From Triangularia verruculosa (taxonomy: Eukaryota; Ascomycota; Sordariomycetes; Sordariales; Podosporaceae): a DNA stretch of 64,000 nucleotides. The position numbers and the translations under genes are program-made. Positions 23,632-35,028 of this stretch are shown here, piece after piece; within the stretch, counting starts at the first letter, position 1, and every line of letters starts with the position of its first letter. The notes below the pieces were generated by a model, which ran no database searches, was not told the DNA's origin, and saw only the letters and a list, made by a program, of their open reading frames with translations. The stretch covers positions 1 through 64,000 of the forward strand of contig MU864023.1 of assembly GCA_033296885.1 (NCBI GenBank). The letters are read 5' to 3'.

Positions 23632-24345
23632 GATGGGCGATGATGGAGGGCGTTTTCAGGCGTTGGCGGGGGCTGACGTTCAGATCGGGGGAGAAAGAGA
23701 GAAGAGAAGAGAGAAGAGTTTCTCATGACAGGTGACAGTCAAAGAGATTTATTGAATAGTCATGAAAACTTTAAGTTTTTGCACTCAAAGTTACTGCCAG
23801 GGCTGTCGGTTTGTGGCTTCCCACAACCCAACAATTCCAAAGTGGCGGAGACATAATAAGTGGAAGGTACGGTGAGGTGGTAGGCTGGAAATGACATATT
23901 AGCACTTCTTGTTCGATGTCAAGTGGTGTGAGTTTAAGAATACTTATTCGTGAAAGTATCAGAGATATAAGATTCAACCAGAATATAAGCTAACCAGAGT
24001 ATTTACTAGCTGGAATTTGTGAGTTCGACATGAACATCGGAGTTGTTGGTGGAGGACGAGAGCTTCCGGCAGGTGTGGGTCCCAAGGAAACGTCCAGCTC
24101 CGGTAAATCATCGGGATGGGCTCCTGTGGGCTTGCAGGGGAGAGCAGTCGTGCCAAGCATTGCCGCCACAGCAAGCAACAGCAAATTGAGGTCATCAGTG
24201 TTGCTCTGGCGAAAAAGCTTGGGAAGAATAGCTCCGGTCAATATCCTTTCTATCTGCCCGCCATTGCGACGGCAATTGGACGACACGCAACCAAACATGT
24301 TCACGGCTGCCTCAGTCTAGTTTTCCCCTTTTTCCAACTCCCACC
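23632..24345. other. Divergent promoter region
   Basis: About 0.7 kb lies between the minus-strand gene starting at 23631 and the plus-strand CIA84 gene. The part at 23740-24010 is rather AT-rich. No coding evidence or known RNA gene is seen. Confidence 0.55.
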
Positions 24346-26908
24346 ATGCGGTCGCAGTTGACTCGCAATGCCTACCGTCGACTGCTGGCCGGCGGCCCCG
24401 GCGCCCCTCCATGTCCCGCTTCTGTCCTCTCGACCTACAACGCCCGCGCCCGATGTCTCGCTGCCTCGACACCCTCGCTAACCCTCGCAAAGCCATCCCG
24501 CAGAACATTTTTCGGCGTCTTCAAGAAGCCTCCTCGCGAACTCAAAGCTCCCGATGTCCCTCCCGGCTACGAAACGCTGCTTCAGTTCCGGGCCCTCGAG
24601 GTCGAGAATGCCCGCCCCCCCGAAAGAGAGGGCTTGGTTGCTGGTTTCAAGGAGTTCTTCAACCATATGAAGAAACATGGAGAGGCGCCAAAGAGAGGAC
24701 AGCGTGTAAACGTCCCGGGCTCCATAAACTCGACCCAGGCATTCCTCGCTGTTCGGCTGCTGCGCCATCTCCTGGCCACTGAAGACGGTGGAGACTCCTT
24801 CACATTTGTGGACCTCAAGAACATACTTGAGATAGCTGTACGGCCGCCGAGCGGGAAGGCGGATAATCACTTGGAGCTCGTGAGATTGGTTTACGGAGAG
24901 GTGGAGCGGAGGATAGAACATATGTGGGAGCTCGGACTGGGCGAGGAGGAGATCAAGCAGGCGATTGGAATCCAGAATAAAGATCAGCACATGTTTTTTG
25001 CTTACTTTATCACTGCTCTGACGCGATACGGGGCTTCACGAGAAGCGGCGGAAAGAATGAACGACTACCAGAAACATTTTCCCAAGCCTCAGGCAGATGG
25101 GAGCTATACAGAAAATGACTGGAAGGTTATCACGAAGGCAAATGGAATGTGGATGCTGGTCCTTAGGGGACTTGCTAAGGAGGGATTGGAAGAAGAACTT
25201 CTTCAGCTCTTCGACAAGCTTGTCGAGGAAAACGGCGTCAAGTTTTTGCCTGCTATTCACGAGATTATAACGACCTTCTTCGCTGAACGCAACAGAATCA
25301 CAGAGACGAAGAAATGGTTCAGCAAGCCCTTGTACGCCGGCGCCATCAACTCGGAAACTTACATGGCAGTGGTGAGATTCGCGCTACGAACTAACGAGCA
25401 AGAATGGCTGGAATCGGTCATGGAAGGTGTTGTCAATTCCGAGCCAACGAAACAGGTCTGGGACGTGGTGCTTCAATGGGCGGTCTTGGCCAAAGGGAAG
25501 GGCGTAGAAGACATCAAGGAAATGTTCAAGATCATGCAGTCACAAGCGACGGAGGACCCCACCAAGAAGCTGAAGCCAGATAGCCAGACGATCAACTCTC
25601 TCATCAGCGCCGCTGCCGAGATCAACAACCCCTACCTGGCTGAAAGATTCGCCATTCTGGGCACAGAGTTGCATCTGCCGCCAACCATCCAAACGAGGAT
25701 CATACAACTGGATTACCGGCTAGACGCTGGCGACATGAGCGGCGCAGCTGAGGTATATGACAAACTACAGAAGGTAGTCCAAGGCGATGAGGACGTTCCT
25801 GCTGTCAACAAGTATCTCCGTGCTCTTTGTGCGCAACCGCAGCCTCCTCTCGAAAGGATCATCAGCGTCACCGCCGACCTCGAGCACAGACACATCACTC
25901 TCGAGCCTGAGACTGCCAAGTCGCTTTGTGAGGTCTTCCTACGCTTCGACCAGCAGTTCGAAGTCATCGACACCTTATCACTCCACACAGTCTCCTACTC
26001 CCTCGAGGAGAGAGCGATAGTCCGCCAAGCCATGATGGACTACATCACCAATAGCAAGATTAGCACGGCTCGCGTTTGGGATTGCTACCAATTACTGAAG
26101 CAGTTCTTTCCGGAGACCTCTACTGAGGAACGTGTTCGACTGATGGACACGTTTTTTAACCGCAAGAGGCCAGATATGGCCTGCTACATCTTTGGTCACA
26201 TGCGTGGACATGGGAATCCGGCCCAGCGACCGAATTTAGATATCTACGTCAGGTGCTTTGAAGGTATTGGCCAGTACCCTGATGCAGAGTCGTTGAGAAT
26301 GGTGCACAATATGTTGAAGATGGACACAACAGTGGAGCTGAACACGAGGTTATACAACGGCCTGATGCTGGCGTATGCCGCGTGTGGGGACCCGATTGAT
26401 GCGCTGGGTTTTTGGAGGGATATTACCAACAGCAGGGAAGGCCCGAGTTACAACTCTTTGGCGATTGTGATGTGGGCTTGCGAGCTGGCGCCGAGGGGGG
26501 AGGAGACGGCGAGGGATATCTGGAAGAAGATGGTGAGGATGGACTTGGAGATTCCAAAAGTGGTGTTTGATGGGTATTTGGGGGCGTTGGCGGCGAGCGG
26601 GAGGGCGCAGGAGGAGGTGAAGAAGCTGATTGGGGAGATGGAGAGGGGGTTGGGGTTGGGGTATGGGGTTGGGGTTGAGACGTAGGTTTTCTTTCAGACG
26701 ATCTTGGTGTAGAGGGTGATGATGATGCTGACATGATGACAGATTGGGAGTGCCGTACAATGCTATACCGACGATGGGAGGGAAAGATGCTTTTGCCGAG
26801 TGGGCGAAGCTGGAGCACCCTGAGGTGTGGGCTGAGGTGGAGAAGACCGGGAGGAGGGAGACGCTTGATGGGCCAAAGTACAATATTGAGAGGAGGTTTG
26901 AAGCTTGA
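24346..26908 (+). CDS. cia84: Mitochondrial complex I intermediate-associated protein 84 (CIA84-like, PPR protein)
   Basis: In Neurospora, CIA84 binds the membrane-arm intermediate and is needed to assemble NADH:ubiquinone oxidoreductase; it contains pentatricopeptide-type repeats. Exon 1 is 24346-26681 and exon 2 is 26743-26908, with intron GTAGGT...CAG, giving 833 residues. Without the intron the frame would end at 26685; splicing adds 54 residues including LGVPYNAIPTMGGKDAFAEW. The start MRSQLTRNAYRRLL is Arg-rich and lacks acidic residues, as in a matrix-targeting presequence, followed by RRTFFGVFKKPPRE. The body consists of helical pairs typical of PPR/TPR solenoids (for example TRLYNGLMLAYAACGDPIDA). 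The PPR-type mitochondrial call is firm. The specific CIA84 identity rests on recalled similarity of the N-terminal region. Confidence 0.78.
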
Positions 26909-27242
26909 AGTGGATATTGAACGACATTAACAAAAGTCATTTCGGGGGTTAAGGATTTGCGGGGGGCTTGGGGGGTGAGGCTGAAATGCGAATGTGTAAA
27001 AAAGCGATTTGTATTTCACCACTGTTGTAACTCTGTATATATATATATCGATGTATGAAACCACTTGGAAAAGTTGGTCAGGACAGGGGGAGTGTATACA
27101 ATAAAATGGCCAAGATGTTTGATTGAGCACATTGGAATATCAACGGATGTTGCAAAAGTCTTTTTACATCAGTGAAATCCAGAAATTTTGATACAGTTTT
27201 GCAAATAATATACACTCTACCCCCCCTTTGGTTTATACGTGT
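26909..27242. terminator. Convergent 3' ends of CIA84 and bS18m genes
   Basis: The 334 bp between two converging genes must hold both 3' UTRs. An AATAAA lies at 27100-27105 on the plus strand. Other poly(A) signals are not obvious. Confidence 0.45.
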
Positions 27243-28034
27243 TTATATCCCAGTGATGAGCCGCCCCCTCATCTTCATGACTTCGGGATGCCTGTGGACG
27301 GAGGGGTGGATGCCCAAACCGATGGCCCTCCTGATGGCCTTGGCCATCTTGCGCTGGTTGACGGGCCGGAGACCGGTGTCCTTGGAGTGCATGATTCTGC
27401 CCATGGGGGTCATGAATTCCGAGATCATGGAGAAGTTCTGCCAGCATTTGTTAGCATATAGCCCTCTCCCATTTCCACAACCCTCCCCAACTATGCGCAA
27501 TCTATCCCCCCCCCCCCTATTCCATCTCTTCCAACTTTTTGACCAATATTTTCATCCTCCTGTCCGCTTTTCATGATGGTATTCAAGAATAAAAATGTGT
27601 GAACCTACCCTATAGTTGTCCAACGGGTTAACACCCAGCATGTCAATCACGTCCTTCTTCGGGGCCTTGACCCCCCTCCACTTTTTGGCCTCGGCAGGAG
27701 AGAGATCGTGGGGGGCGTAGACGTCGCCGTCGCGCCAGACGCGGGGGTGCTTGCGGAGGTACATTTCGGTGCGGTGCTGGTGCTTTATTACTTCTTCGGC
27801 TGCTTCGGTGCCGCTGCCGAGGGGGCTGTTCATGTGGCCTGACGGCTTGGAGAGCTCATCCTGGGCGAAGAGGGAGGAGAGGGCCGAGGTTGGGGAGCGG
27901 GTGGTGGTGGTTGTTGGTTTGGAAGATTGGGATGGGGAGCGGGTTAGGGAGGGGGCGGAGGAGGTGGTGGAGGAGGAGGAGTAGAAGCGTGGTTGGAGGA
28001 GGCGGAGGGCCCGGGGGAGGAGGGATTTCGACAT
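27243..28034 (-). CDS. rsm18: Mitochondrial small-subunit ribosomal protein bS18m
   Basis: Component of the mitochondrial ribosomal small subunit (Rsm18 of yeast). Exon 1 is 28034-27609 and exon 2 is 27437-27243; the 171-nt intron starts GTAGGT and ends CAG. The protein has 206 residues. The first 60 residues are Arg/Ser/Thr-rich without acidic residues (MSKSLLPRALRLLQPRFYSS), a targeting presequence. The conserved S18 core spans the junction: NPLDNYR followed by NFSMISEFMTPMGRI, then TGLRPVNQRKMAKAIRRAIG, close to the bacterial S18 signature. It is divergently transcribed from IMP3 with only 367 bp between start codons, so the two ribosome-related genes may share control elements. Confidence 0.93.
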
Positions 28035-28401
28035 GGTAAGGTTGCTGGTGGGGGGTGTTGATGAGGTAGGGCGCTGGGGGGTTATCGTCAGTGTGGTTCG
28101 TGATGCTTTTTGGCGGAGGATTGGGATTTAGCGGTGCAAGAGCGCTGATTGGTTGGAATTGGGGAAGGATAATGTGGGGGAGGTTAATTCTTGGCGCAAG
28201 GCAGGGGTTGCGGCAGGCAAAAGGAGCTAGATGTGGGGCGATAGCGCTTTTTGCTCCATCAAAAATTCTGGGTTGCAGGTTGCCATCAAGGTTGCTGCGC
28301 TTGTGTGAATTGATTCATTGATCAGTGGACGGTTTGCGACAAACAACCAACGACGGAATCCTCGATCTTTTTGATCAGCGCAAAGAAGAAAAGCGGCAAA
28401 G
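28035..28401. promoter_or_regulatory. Shared bidirectional promoter of rsm18 and imp3
   Basis: The 367 bp between two divergent start codons is the only possible promoter space for both genes. No well-defined TATA box is visible. Confidence 0.5.
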
Positions 28402-29285
28402 ATGGTCAGAAAACTCAAGTTTCATGAGCAGAAGCTCTTGAAGAAGTGGGTGATGATGAAATATCGGGGGACAAGGGAATCCGAAGGCTAATGTGAGATG
28501 CGATAGGCACGACTTCGTCAATTACAAGCAGGATAACCAGCATAGAGATCACGATGTTGCTAGGTATGTCTTTGGACTGAGGGTGCTGATGGACTGAGGC
28601 TAACTGATTGATAGGCGGTATATGATTCAGAAACCGGAGGATTATGTATGTTCACCTTCACTACAAGCCTGGGCCAGCGAAACTAAAGATGGCGAGCGAA
28701 AATTTGGCTGCTTGTGATGAAGAATCTTTACGATTTGTACTGACCTTTAAAAGCACAAATACAACAAGATCTGCGGTTCTCTTCGGCAATTGGCCCACCG
28801 TCTCAGCGTAGGTGCCGGCTTCACAATGAACAACGTACTTAATAAGTACCACCATGCTAACCCGTACCAGCTCCTTCCACCAGACAACGAGGTCAGAAGA
28901 AAACACGAGACCCTTCTCCTGGACAAGCTCTATGACATGGGAATTCTCTCGGTATGTATTTACGTTTAAAACTGCATCAACCAGCACTAACACTTCGCAG
29001 ACCAAGGTAAAGCTGTCCAACGTCGAGCACAAAGTCACAGTCTCCGCCCTTGCGAGACGGCGGCTACCAGTGGTCATGACTAGATTGCGCATGGCCGAGA
29101 CTGTCCAGGCCGCCACCAAAATGGTTGAGCAAGGCCATGTCCGTGTTGGTGTCGAGCAGATTCAAGATCCCAGCTTCTTGGTGACGAGAAGCATGGAGGA
29201 CTTCGTCACCTGGACCGCTGACAGCAAGATCAAGCGGAACATCATGAAGTACCGCGACAAGCTTGATGATTATGACCTGCTCTAG
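28402..29285 (+). CDS. imp3: U3 snoRNP protein IMP3
   Basis: IMP3 is a uS4-family nucleolar protein of the SSU processome; it helps U3 snoRNA pair with pre-18S rRNA. Six exons join in frame: 28402-28445, 28507-28563, 28615-28645, 28754-28807, 28871-28951 and 29001-29285. They give 183 residues, the same length as yeast Imp3. Recognisable segments are MVRKLKFHEQKLLKK, NYKQDNQHRDHDVARRYMIQ, HKYNKICGSLRQLAHRL, and the S4-type RNA-binding part ALARRRLPVVMTRLRMAE with EQGHVRVG and DPSFLVTRSMEDFVTW. Five introns in a 0.9-kb gene, with exons as short as 31 nt, mean no long ORF reveals the N-terminal half. Confidence 0.95.
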
Positions 29286-29923
29286 AGGGTTAGTTGGGGA
29301 TATTATCTACTGCATTTTTTGGGCGTTTTTGTGGTTTGGTGATAAAATTGGGCGTTTAATAACAGTCTGCCGGTTTGGCTTAATTATCTCGTGAGAACAA
29401 ATCCATTTGGTTGCGTGTTTCTGCTGACCTGTGGAGTCATGGTAGCCTGCAGTGTCGAGAGTGTGCCTTCCCATTGACACCGGAGCCTTCCCCTGATTGC
29501 CTTGCCTTCGGGGCCGATGACGAGACGGCCTGGGCAGAGCTCCTGCTGCAACAAATATCTGGCGAGATATCCACTTACCAGTCCTCTATGACGACAATCG
29601 GACAAACCAACATTCAACCTTTTGCTCTACGCATCTTCAGTTTCCATTTATTCTTCACCCCCGTTCAGTCTCTATTTTATCGTCTTTCGTTCATGTCCTA
29701 ATTCCCTACACACGTTATCTTCATCTCCCCTGGGCCGCTTTGTATGGGCCCGCTCTGGTGCTCCCTTGGTCTATCCAATCTCCTCCGACGCCGTCGACAG
29801 AGGCCATCCAAACCACCACCAACTACTCCCTACGGCCACCAGCCATCGTAAGCCTCCAGACTCTCGCCCTCTGTGCCTCGTCCATCGGAGTCTCTCCCTC
29901 AAGTTCATTCCGACTCCTCCACA
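29286..29923. promoter_or_regulatory. Promoter and leader of the giant MFS-like gene
   Basis: About 640 bp between IMP3 and the next plus-strand gene. From about 29640 it becomes pyrimidine-rich (CTCC/TTCC runs), as is usual for leaders in this window. No other gene is visible. Confidence 0.5.
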
Positions 29924-32900
29924 ATGAACGCCAATCACCCGCCAGAGCTCCGCACCGGGCTGCAAATGCGCACAACTGGAATAGACGTCCCTCCTCGTCC
30001 AGCTTCATGTTGCTCCGCAGCCGCGCCCCTTGCCCTGCCGGATGATGACAGCATCTCGACTGTGCCTTCATCAAATAAGGCATACCGGGATGCTCTTCAA
30101 AACATGTCCGCCAGCCATCCTCCCTGGCTTGACAAGGCGAACCCTCTATCTTATCTGATGCCTGGCCCCGTTGGGTCCCGTGAAGGGTCTCCAAGAAGTT
30201 TCTTGTCACGGACACCAGTCCAGAAACCACTTCCGGCTGTCCCGGAAACAAGACGAAGACCCCCTGATTCAGCACATGGCCACTCTAGTGGTGGGATTCA
30301 GGGTCGGGTCTGCATTGATCCTCGGTTACATCCCATGGAGTCACATGCAAAGCTTCACCATCCAGGACTGCTGAAAGGGGCTGACTTCTGTGATGCCGGA
30401 ATCGAATGTGCTCCTGTCGAGCCGGTCGAGTCACCAGAGAAGGACAAACGCTTATTTCCTTTCGGCGATTTGTTCGACGACTCCTCGGACGAAGAGCCGC
30501 CCGTCATAGGCTATCGGTTTCGCAGGCTTACTGGTGGTGACATTTGCAGAGAACGGGTGGACGTCTCTAACCACGTCCATACCGGTCACAGCTCGGCGGT
30601 CAAAGTGCGACCTGCTGCAGGGCTTACGACGTTTAGTCTTGCTGCCCACGAGCAACGCCAGTCGTATCATGGAGTATCAAAAGTCTGCGCATTGGCCGAT
30701 ATTCCACCCTTCAAGTTCCCGGGACAGTCCGAGAAGGTACCTGTACGGGACAGCAATCTGGTGAATCCTGGACAAACTTTTGATGAGTACAGCCTGGGGC
30801 AGGAACGTTCCGAGTCGCCTCGTTCCATCAGCGGGGATTCGTCAAGCTCTACCTCGCGATATTCGGGTGATATTGTGCTCTTTGGCGAACTGCCACCAGC
30901 CCAGCCACTTGCTAGCTCGTCCCAATCCATGACTTCGAACGGTACTATACTCAGGCCATTTGAGCCTGGTCAGCCCGCAGTTGGAGATATCTTTCATCAA
31001 GATCACAGCCCAATTCTGGACGAAACGGCCGTCTTAAATGTTCCTGAGCCTGTTGGGGTGCCCGAAGAGACACTGTGGGCAAACGGCAGGTCGTTTAGTC
31101 AAATCGAGGATCCGATGTTGCGTCCGCTGGAGCGTGGGTTTCTTCCCACTGCCCATCCAGGCCATTGCGTTGTGCCAAAGGTTCAGCCAGGCACCGATAG
31201 TCTTCTGGGCGTTGGTCTTCGTCCTTTGGTCGAGTCTCCCAAAGGCAAATCAGGTGTAAAGAGAAGGACAAGAACGCGCCGAGCCGAAACATCAAAGTCA
31301 GCGTCCGAGTTGGTTGCATACTAGGAATCAATGTCTGAGGCAGCCAGGGACTCGGATGTAGAGTCGACATATGTAAGAAAGAAGGTTAGTAAACCACCCA
31401 TCATCGTGTTTCTAAGCATCTGACTGACATCCCTCAGACGTCTTCTGTTGAGCCTCGCCGTGCAACCGCAGCAACCGTCTTGTCGGGCTCGAGGTACGGT
31501 TCTCGCTCAACCGGAACAACAACCCCCAGAAAGCTGGACCTTAGTCGTCCGGCCTCATTCTTCCGCGATCTTATCAAGCCATACGAGACGTATCAGTCCA
31601 AGTTGACTGAACTGCCTGCAAGAAAGACCACGGTAGAGTTTGTCGAAGGCGACCAAGCAGCCTCGCCCATTTCAGGAAGGATCAGAAACCTCACCGGTTC
31701 AACCGCTTCGACGTCCTTGGACACGCGATTCAAGCGCACTGTGTGCAACATGGAACAACTGCTCAACAAGGCTATGGATTTGGCGAATCAGGCTGTCGAC
31801 CAAGACGACCATCAATGTCTCGATATGCTGGGGGCTGTGGACCACCAACCTGACTGCCACAGCTCTCCACCAAGTGTGCACGAGAGCCTGCCTAGCGTCT
31901 ACGAGTCGAGTGATGATGAACAGCTTCCCCCTCCTCCTCCTATTGACAAAAAGTCAGTCTAGAAGGTTGTCACACCACGCTCTCCGATCATGCAGTCTCC
32001 ACATGTACCCAAGCACCATCGGTCAGTCCCTGGAATGCACAGTAGGAACGTCAGAATTGAGATTCCGAAGAGGGTCACGAGCCTCAGGAAGCTCAACACT
32101 GGTATAGTGCATGTCCCACTTTCAGACCTTCAACGGAGTCGGTTTCAGGAGCTGTCACCTCCAGTGAGCCCGTTGACACCCGCCCCTTCCAAACCGCATG
32201 ATCATGGACAAAACGATTCCCTATCTGAAGAAGGATGTATCCTGATGAGTAGAGGATCCAAGAAAGTCAAGAAGTGTCGCAGCTGTCGCCGTTTTCCACT
32301 GCTCAACCATCGCTTTAGCTTTTCGCGAGCAAAGGAAGAGGATGTGCCTCCCGATGACACACGCTCAAGACCTGACGCCAAGTTGCGGCCTGCGGGAAAG
32401 TCGATTTCGGGAAAGATACGGAAATCAAACTCCTGGAGCTTTGACGGTGCTACTGACCACCATCCTGACGATTCGATGGAGGACAGTCTACTCCATGAGA
32501 CAGACGGAGTCGGTAGGTCGGCCGAAAGACCCTATCCTGCACAAGAAGATCAATTTGAGCAGGATGACCCCCACCCCGAGAGTGGTCTGGATAGCAGACG
32601 CATCAACCTCCGCGGAAAGGCGCATGTCAGTCTCAGGGGCTATCAAGGCTTCAGTCTGGCTCGGGCATATCGACGCCACCCCATTGCTCGAGACTGGTCC
32701 ACGGTCCGGAAACGCTTTGTGGCGACGGTTGCCTGTCTGAGCACGGCTGTTATCGGTGTTCTCATCGGCATCTATGCCGGTATGGTGCCGTCGATTCAAT
32801 ACATGATTGCCGACCTGCAGCATTATGCTATCCTCGGAAATGTGTTCTTCTACATCGGTCTTGCCATCCCAAGCTTCTTCTTTTGGCCGCTGCCTCTTCT

Positions 32901-35028
32901 TCATGGCCGGAAGCCCTATATTTTGTCGAGTTTAATTTTGGCCATGCCTCTCCTCTTTCCGCAGGCCATCACGGTTAGCCAGCCTCGATCACCCTATGTC
33001 AGCACCTGGAGATGGGCTCTACTGAGCTCTCGTGCCTTCATGGGCCTTACTTTGGGCTTTGCTAGCATGAATTTTCACTCCATTCTGACGGACCTGTTTG
33101 GGGCGTCGTTGATGAGTGGTAACCCGCACCAAGAAATTGTTGACAAGCATGACGTTCGGAGACATGGAGGAGGCATGGGCGCTTGGTTAGGACTCTGGAC
33201 ATGGTGCTACACTGGCTCTCTTGGGATTGGATTCTTGTTGGGTGCAGCCATCATTGACAGCGCAAATCCGTCATGGGGATTCTACGTCAGCATCATTCTC
33301 ATCATGTCCATCCTCCTTTTGAACGTTATCTGTCCCGAAGTCCGACGCTCCCCGTTCAGGAGATCCGTGGCTGAAGTCAGAAACGGCAACCGGATTTCGA
33401 GGAGAGTGGCCCGGGGTGAGGTTATGATGCACCGTGTCAAGGACGGCCCTACTTGGTGGGGACAAGAAGTTTACCATGGCATCTTGTTGTCACTGGAGAT
33501 GCTTCGCCAGCCTGGATTTCTGATCATTGCGCTCTACACTGGGTGGATCTACGCCCAAGTTGTCCTCATTATTGTTCTCTTGGGGGCTTTGACGTCGAGG
33601 TCATACCAACTGAGGTCGCCGTTCGTTGGCCTCTGTGTGGCCTTCATCTCCATTGGCGCTCTGGTGGCCATCCCGTTCCAAAAGGCAAATCTGTTCTCCC
33701 GCGGACGCCATCATCAGGAGCAGTCCAACGAGGATACCCTTGACAAGAAGTTTTCATGGACGTCTCATCTTCTAAGGCGGACAATCGTCTGTTTGGTTTT
33801 GCCTCTCATGGGAGTCGCCTACACATTTGCCTCGGCAGGCCCTCTTGTTCCTGTTGAAATTCCTACGCTGTTCGCTGCGATGATAGGTGTGCTCTCGAGT
33901 CTCGCCATCTCGGAATGCAACGGCTTGATCATGGAAACATTTGACACGTCCGATCTTCAGCCTGGAATGACAGGTCGGCCGCGTGGTGCTTCAAACAGGT
34001 CATCGAAACGCACCAACTACTCGTCGTTCCCTCGAGTCACCGCTGGGTTTGCAATCTGCCACACTATTGGATTCATTCTGGCAGCTGTGGCGACTGCTGT
34101 TAGAGGCAACGCCCAGCGAAATCTCGGTCAACAAGCCGCCACTGGTGTCGTTGCCGGGATTCTGCTGATTTTGACACTTCTCTTACTTGCGGTGCTTATT
34201 CGTTTCAAGGATGTACAAATCATCCCCGTCTCCAAGAATCTCGAGATGGAGAAATGGGAGAAGTACCGCAGGGAGAGCATCCGTCGTCGCTCCGAAGTGC
34301 CAACTCCGGCCACCCAGAATACCATGACCGACGCAGAGATATGGCGGCCCATCCTCATGGGAAATCCCTCGAGCCGGATGCGCCGCGTCAACATTCTCGA
34401 GCTGGGGTCAATGAGTCGCTGGACTGAGATTCGCAAAAAGAACCGTCTGATTGATGAGACAGCAGCTCACCTCAATCGCGCCGCGCTCGAGTCGGCAACT
34501 ACAGCCCTTGGGGAGACAACCACGGATCTTGTCCGTCGTGTCAGCAGCCGGAGAAGCAACCGGAGCCCGCCTCCACGGAGGTTCTACACTGGCAGCCCCG
34601 GCCCTTCAGGGACGACAAGAAGTGACAGCCCTATTCAGCGAGCGGGGATGACGCCGAAGGCGATGGAACTTGATTCGTTCATCGTGGTCCGACAGCCACC
34701 CGCGGCTGCTACTGCTCCAGCTTCGCCATCGCCTCTGCCAGGTCACTCCAAGACGCGAGGCGCAGGGGAGGACTTCATGGAGCGGGAATGTGTCATGGGG
34801 CAGACGGTAAAGGAGGAAGAGAATGAAAATGGGGATGGAGCGTTGTTTGAGTCGAGCGATTTCTTTAGTTCGTCGGATGATCAGAGGGATGTCGGGCATG
34901 TTCATGGAGGTGGGCATGTGGAGAACAAGGGACAATTCAGGGACGCGGGACACCAAGGGCATGGGCACCAGAGGCATTTCCAAGAAGAGAGCGAGGGGAG
35001 GAATGGGAGTGAGATTCAGAGGGAATGA
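29924..35028 (+). CDS. Giant MFS-like multi-pass membrane protein interrupted by two in-frame UAG codons
   Basis: One frame runs from ATG 29924 to TGA 35028 across a single intron (most likely 31373-31437, GTAAGA...CAG; the alternative donor GTTAGT at 31385 is also in phase). This gives 1,679 codons, two of which are UAG (31322-31324, codon 467; 31960-31962, codon 658). Codon use and Ser/Pro-rich disordered composition are the same on both sides of each stop, and no intron can excise either. Residues 1 to about 905 are disordered. From about 910 to 1405 there are roughly 12 membrane helices, for example FVATVACLSTAVIGVLIGIY and GILLILTLLLLAVLIRF. A LLHGRKPYI loop resembles the GRR/K loop of major-facilitator drug and polyamine transporters. 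A 270-residue Ser/Arg/His-rich cytosolic tail follows. The substrate is unknown. Readings: mRNA edited from UAG to UGG in sexual tissue, a recent pseudogene, or a start downstream of the stops (ATG 31990 would still include all helices). Confidence 0.75.
31322..31324 (+). other. In-frame UAG, candidate A-to-I editing site 1
   Basis: Context is TAC TAG GAA. Editing would give Tyr-Trp-Glu. The frame continues to a good splice donor at 31373 and resumes in phase at 31438. Confidence 0.5.
31960..31962 (+). other. In-frame UAG, candidate A-to-I editing site 2
   Basis: Context is GTC TAG AAG. The frame continues for nine codons to ATG 31990 and then for a further 1,012 codons. A conceivable 43-nt intron (GTCAGT...CAG) would shift the frame, so it is excluded. 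Confidence 0.5.

Noticed and set aside
31313..31440. Intron removing the UAG at 31322
   Set aside because: The only GT-AG pair immediately around it is 16 nt (GTTGGTTGCATACTAG), far too short, and no larger in-phase pair with a branch site exists.
31952..31994. 43-nt intron removing the UAG at 31960
   Set aside because: The donor GTCAGT is weak, no branch site is present, the length is below the usual fungal minimum, and splicing would shift the frame.
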